In this document: positions 12,947 to 14,854 of the stretch, piece by piece
How positions within the stretch are numbered: position 1 is the stretch's first letter
How the letters are laid out: every line of letters starts with the position of its first letter
NCBI GenBank assembly: GCA_934426285.1
Contig: CAKRYE010000049.1
Location: 1 to 14,854, forward strand
Source of the DNA: an uncultured Blautia sp.
Lineage (GTDB): Bacteria; Bacillota; Clostridia; Lachnospirales; Lachnospiraceae
Length of the DNA: 14,854 bases
Direction: 5' to 3'
Program-made: the position numbers and the translations under genes
The notes under the pieces: generated by a model
The model's database searches: none
What the model was told of the DNA's origin: nothing
What the model saw: the letters and a program-made list of their open reading frames with translations, nothing else

Positions 12947-14152
12947 ATGGCTGTTACATTAAATGAAACACCTTCTGCAAATCGTCTGCATATTGGAATC
13001 TTTGGAAAAACGAACAGCGGAAAATCTTCATTTATCAATGCGTTTTCCGGACAGAAAGTATCTATTGTAGCAGATGTTGCGGGAACTACTACGGATCCTG
13101 TATACAAGGCTATGGAAATTTACCCTCTCGGTCCCTGCGTCCTGATCGACACGGCGGGATTTGATGATAAAGGTGAGCTTGGAGCTTTACGTATCGAAAA
13201 AACAGAACTTGCAGCGCAGAAGACGGACCTGGCAATTATTCTCTTCTGTGAAGAAGAAATGTCGCAGGAATTAAAATGGTATCGTTACTTTAAAGAGAAA
13301 AATACGCCTGTGGTTCCCGTTCTCAATAAAACAGATCTGTACACGCAGGAAGAAAAAGAAAAACTTGCTCACCTGATTCAAAGGAACACAAAGGAAGAAG
13401 TCTGTCTGATCAGTGCTAAAACAGGAGAGGGAATCCGTAATTTGAAGGAACTGCTTGCCCGAAGTATTCCGGAAGGATATGGAAACAGGATGATTACCGG
13501 TGATCTGGTTGATACCGGTGACCTGGTTCTGCTTGTGATGCCACAGGACATTCAGGCACCAAAGGGGAGACTGATATTACCACAGGTGCAAACTTTAAGA
13601 GAACTATTGGACAAAAAATGTCTGGTAATGAGTGTGACAACAGATCAGTATCTGTCAGCCTTGGAGAATCTCGCAGTACCTCCGAAATTAATCATTACAG
13701 ACTCGCAGGTATTTTCCTATGTATATGAAAATAAACCAAAGGAGAGTATGCTGACTTCTTTTTCAGTTCTTTTTGCAGCATACAAGGGAGATTTACCATA
13801 TTATATAGAAGGCGCAAAGGCAATTGATACTCTTAATGAAAATTCACATGTTCTCATTGCAGAATGCTGTACCCATGCACCTCTGAAGGAAGATATCGGA
13901 AGAGTGAAGATTCCGCAAATGCTCAAAAAACGTTTTGGAGAGAAACTGGATGTAAGTCTGGTAAGCGGAACAGATTTTCCTGATGACCTTACTAAATATG
14001 ATCTGATCATCCAATGCGGTGCCTGTATGTTTAATCGCAAATATGTAATGTACCGTATTGATAAAGCCAGAAATCAATATGTCCCAATGACGAATTATGG
14101 AATAACGATTGCTCATCTTACAGGAATTTTAGAGCACGTTGCACTTCCATAA
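12947..14152 (+). CDS. hydF: [FeFe]-hydrogenase maturation GTPase HydF
   Basis: Scaffold GTPase that receives the 2Fe precursor from HydE/HydG and delivers it to apo-HydA. It has 401 residues. GTPase motifs: GKTNSGKS at 20-27, DTAG, NKTD and SAK. A middle dimerisation domain has the PQDIQAPKGRLILPQVQT block. The C-terminal iron-sulfur motif is C308-T-H310-x45-Q356-C357-G-A-C360: the three cysteines are present, but the histidine usually before the CxxC pair is glutamine. ATG 12947 is preferred to 12896 (which overlaps hydG) because GAAAGGA lies 6 nt upstream. It closes the hyd operon and is followed by a strong terminator. Confidence 0.95.
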   Translation: MAVTLNETPSANRLHIGIFGKTNSGKSSFINAFSGQKVSIVADVAGTTTDPVYKAMEIYPLGPCVLIDTAGFDDKGELGALRIEKTELAAQKTDLAIILFCEEEMSQELKWYRYFKEKNTPVVPVLNKTDLYTQEEKEKLAHLIQRNTKEEVCLISAKTGEGIRNLKELLARSIPEGYGNRMITGDLVDTGDLVLLVMPQDIQAPKGRLILPQVQTLRELLDKKCLVMSVTTDQYLSALENLAVPPKLIITDSQVFSYVYENKPKESMLTSFSVLFAAYKGDLPYYIEGAKAIDTLNENSHVLIAECCTHAPLKEDIGRVKIPQMLKKRFGEKLDVSLVSGTDFPDDLTKYDLIIQCGACMFNRKYVMYRIDKARNQYVPMTNYGITIAHLTGILEHVALP

Positions 14153-14172
14153 TTTGCAGAATAATTTGCAGA
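14149..14172 (+). repeat. perfect 12-bp tandem duplication across the hydF stop codon
   Basis: ATAATTTGCAGA occurs twice in a row (14149-14160 and 14161-14172). The first copy contains the TAA stop of hydF. It looks like a recent slippage duplication and does not change the protein. Confidence 0.85.
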
Positions 14173-14211
14173 AAGCCTTTTTCAAACACGCTCTAAGATG
14201 AGCACCTAAAG

Positions 14212-14245
14212 AGACCATTATACAAGAAAGTATGGTGGTCTTTTT
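14212..14245 (+). terminator. terminator of the hyd operon
   Basis: AGACCATTATAC (14212-14223) pairs over 12 bp (two wobbles) with GTATGGTGGTCT (14230-14241) around an AAGAAA loop, followed by a T-run. Confidence 0.9.
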
Positions 14246-14251
14246 GTTTAT

Positions 14252-14494
14252 GTGCGCCTGGCGGCGCACGTTTCTAATGGGTGCAAGTCCCGAATCCGCC
14301 CTGCAGTGGGAAGGATATAGCCGAAGGCAAGGGTGTCCTCATGAGGGGAATCTGAAGGAAGCCGGATGTGGGAACAGACTAACCACGGGCAAATCTCTGG
14401 TCTGACGAAAAGAAATCATATATAAGGTCTTTCGTGAGGGTAAGACTGCATAACAAGCCGAAGCCCAATAACTGCACGGAATTACGAGGGATAA
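14252..14494 (+). mobile_element. group II intron, 5' part only (domain I), probably class C
   Basis: The segment starts with the group II 5' consensus (GTGCGCCTGGCGGCGCAC) and contains domain I hallmarks in order: GGGTGCAAGTCCC, GTGGGAAGGATATAGCCGAA, GGCAAGGGTGTCC, AATCTGAAGGAAGCCGGA, CAAATCTCTGGTCTGACGAA and AAGACTGCATAACAAGCCGA. It begins about 7 nt past the terminator T-run of hydF, the insertion choice of group IIC introns. The sequence stops resembling intron at about 14494; no reverse transcriptase ORF and no domain V/VI follow within the window, so it is a dead fragment. Exact 3' boundary is uncertain. Confidence 0.8.
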
Positions 14495-14787
14495 ACACAT
14501 TGGGGTCAGACATCTGGTACTAGATTTAAAAGATCTGTAAAAGAAACACAAAATATCTTACAAAAACTTATCATGAATGATAAAATTGCGTAAAAGAAAA
14601 TTCCATTGCCGCAGGCAATCTGGAATGAATTTTGGCGTTACTGTGAACGGAGTGAACAGTAACACCAAATTATATCACTGAGGAGGGAAGAAATACAAGT
14701 TATTGCCAATTGATGTACAAAAGTATAAAATAGTTTCAAAAGCAGGCAGTATCAGACTGCCGGGAATGTAAAGGAGAAAAAGCTTTT
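14495..14787 (+). other. hairpin-rich spacer and upstream region of the last gene
   Basis: The intron break is followed by ACACATTGGGGTCA, like the dispersed repeats at 463 and 3684. Two strong hairpins follow: ATTCCA-TTGCC-gca-GGCAA-tc-TGGAAT (about 14602-14626) and GTTACTGT...ACAGTAAC (about 14637-14663). A third, GGCAGT-atcag-ACTGCC (14745-14761), lies in the probable leader. A possible promoter is TTGCCA (14703-14708) with TAAAAT (14726-14731). No ORF in this stretch. Confidence 0.5.
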
Positions 14788-14854
14788 ATGGACTTAAAGA
14801 AATTTGTACTGGAAGGTAATCCTGTATGCAGAAAGGAAGCTGTGATCGTGGGCG
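14788..14854 (+). CDS. N-terminus of a gene running off the window, possibly GH31-type
   Basis: ATG 14788 follows AAGGAG (14771-14776) at about 11-nt spacing and opens MDLKKFVLEGNPVCRKEAVI to the window end (22 codons). No signal peptide. The opening GNP...AVIVG is reminiscent of the start of clostridial glycoside hydrolase family 31 enzymes (alpha-glucosidase/xylosidase), but 22 residues are too few to assign a function. The start codon itself is well supported. Confidence 0.5.
   Translation, partial: MDLKKFVLEGNPVCRKEAVIVG

Noticed and set aside
10007..14152. Catalytic [FeFe] hydrogenase (HydA) gene in the cluster
   Set aside because: All ORFs are accounted for by TM1266-like, HydE, HydG and HydF; no H-cluster binding motifs are present in the window.
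14252..14494. Retron or standard structural RNA (RNase P, tmRNA) for the region after hydF
   Set aside because: The 5' GTGCG start and the ordered domain I motifs fit a group II intron; no retron reverse transcriptase is nearby.

Overview
The window looks like chromosomal DNA of an anaerobic gut Firmicute, most likely a Lachnospiraceae-type Clostridium relative. Support comes from the low GC content, strong AGGAGG ribosome-binding sites, Lachnospiraceae-style secreted proteins, a radical-SAM [FeFe]-hydrogenase maturation cluster and a manganese-riboswitch-controlled P-type ATPase. The family is inferred from style, not from a marker gene.

Positions 1-5060 are an accessory, mobile-element-scarred region. 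An IS200/IS605-type TnpA gene (minus strand) runs off the left edge. Next come a 5'-truncated unknown gene, then a two-gene AAA/ABC ATPase plus TOPRIM operon of the AbiL/PARIS/OLD kind (probable anti-phage system) with a clean promoter. After it lie a stray copy of a 72-bp terminator/gene-end cassette, the C-terminal remnant of an Rpn-type PD-(D/E)XK transposase-nuclease, and a foreign-looking, more GC-rich stretch with two overlapping small ORFs. The most interesting part is 4151-5057: a promoter, an array of stem-loops made of two 52-nt repeats with compensatory base changes, a leaky-looking terminator, and a PBECR4-type RNase-fold gene. This is the layout of a type III (RNA-antitoxin/RNase-toxin) module, but with a toxin family different from the classical ToxN/CptN/TenpN.

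Positions 5168-8100 hold a yybP-ykoY (Mn2+) riboswitch with a terminator that shares its P1 strand, followed by a P2-type cation-transporting ATPase and a strong terminator. The natural reading is metal-induced Mn2+ (or Ca2+) export.

Positions 8138-9798 carry two minus-strand genes for secreted beta-rich proteins; one has an internal domain duplication.

Positions 10007-14245 encode the hydrogenase maturation set: TM1266-like regulator, HydE, HydG and HydF. These make and deliver the 2Fe subcluster of the H-cluster; no catalytic HydA gene is present here. The cluster ends in a good terminator, and directly after the T-tract lies the 5' part of a group II intron, a placement typical of group IIC introns. 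The intron is cut off without its reverse transcriptase. A hairpin-rich spacer then leads to the first 22 codons of a further gene that runs off the right edge.
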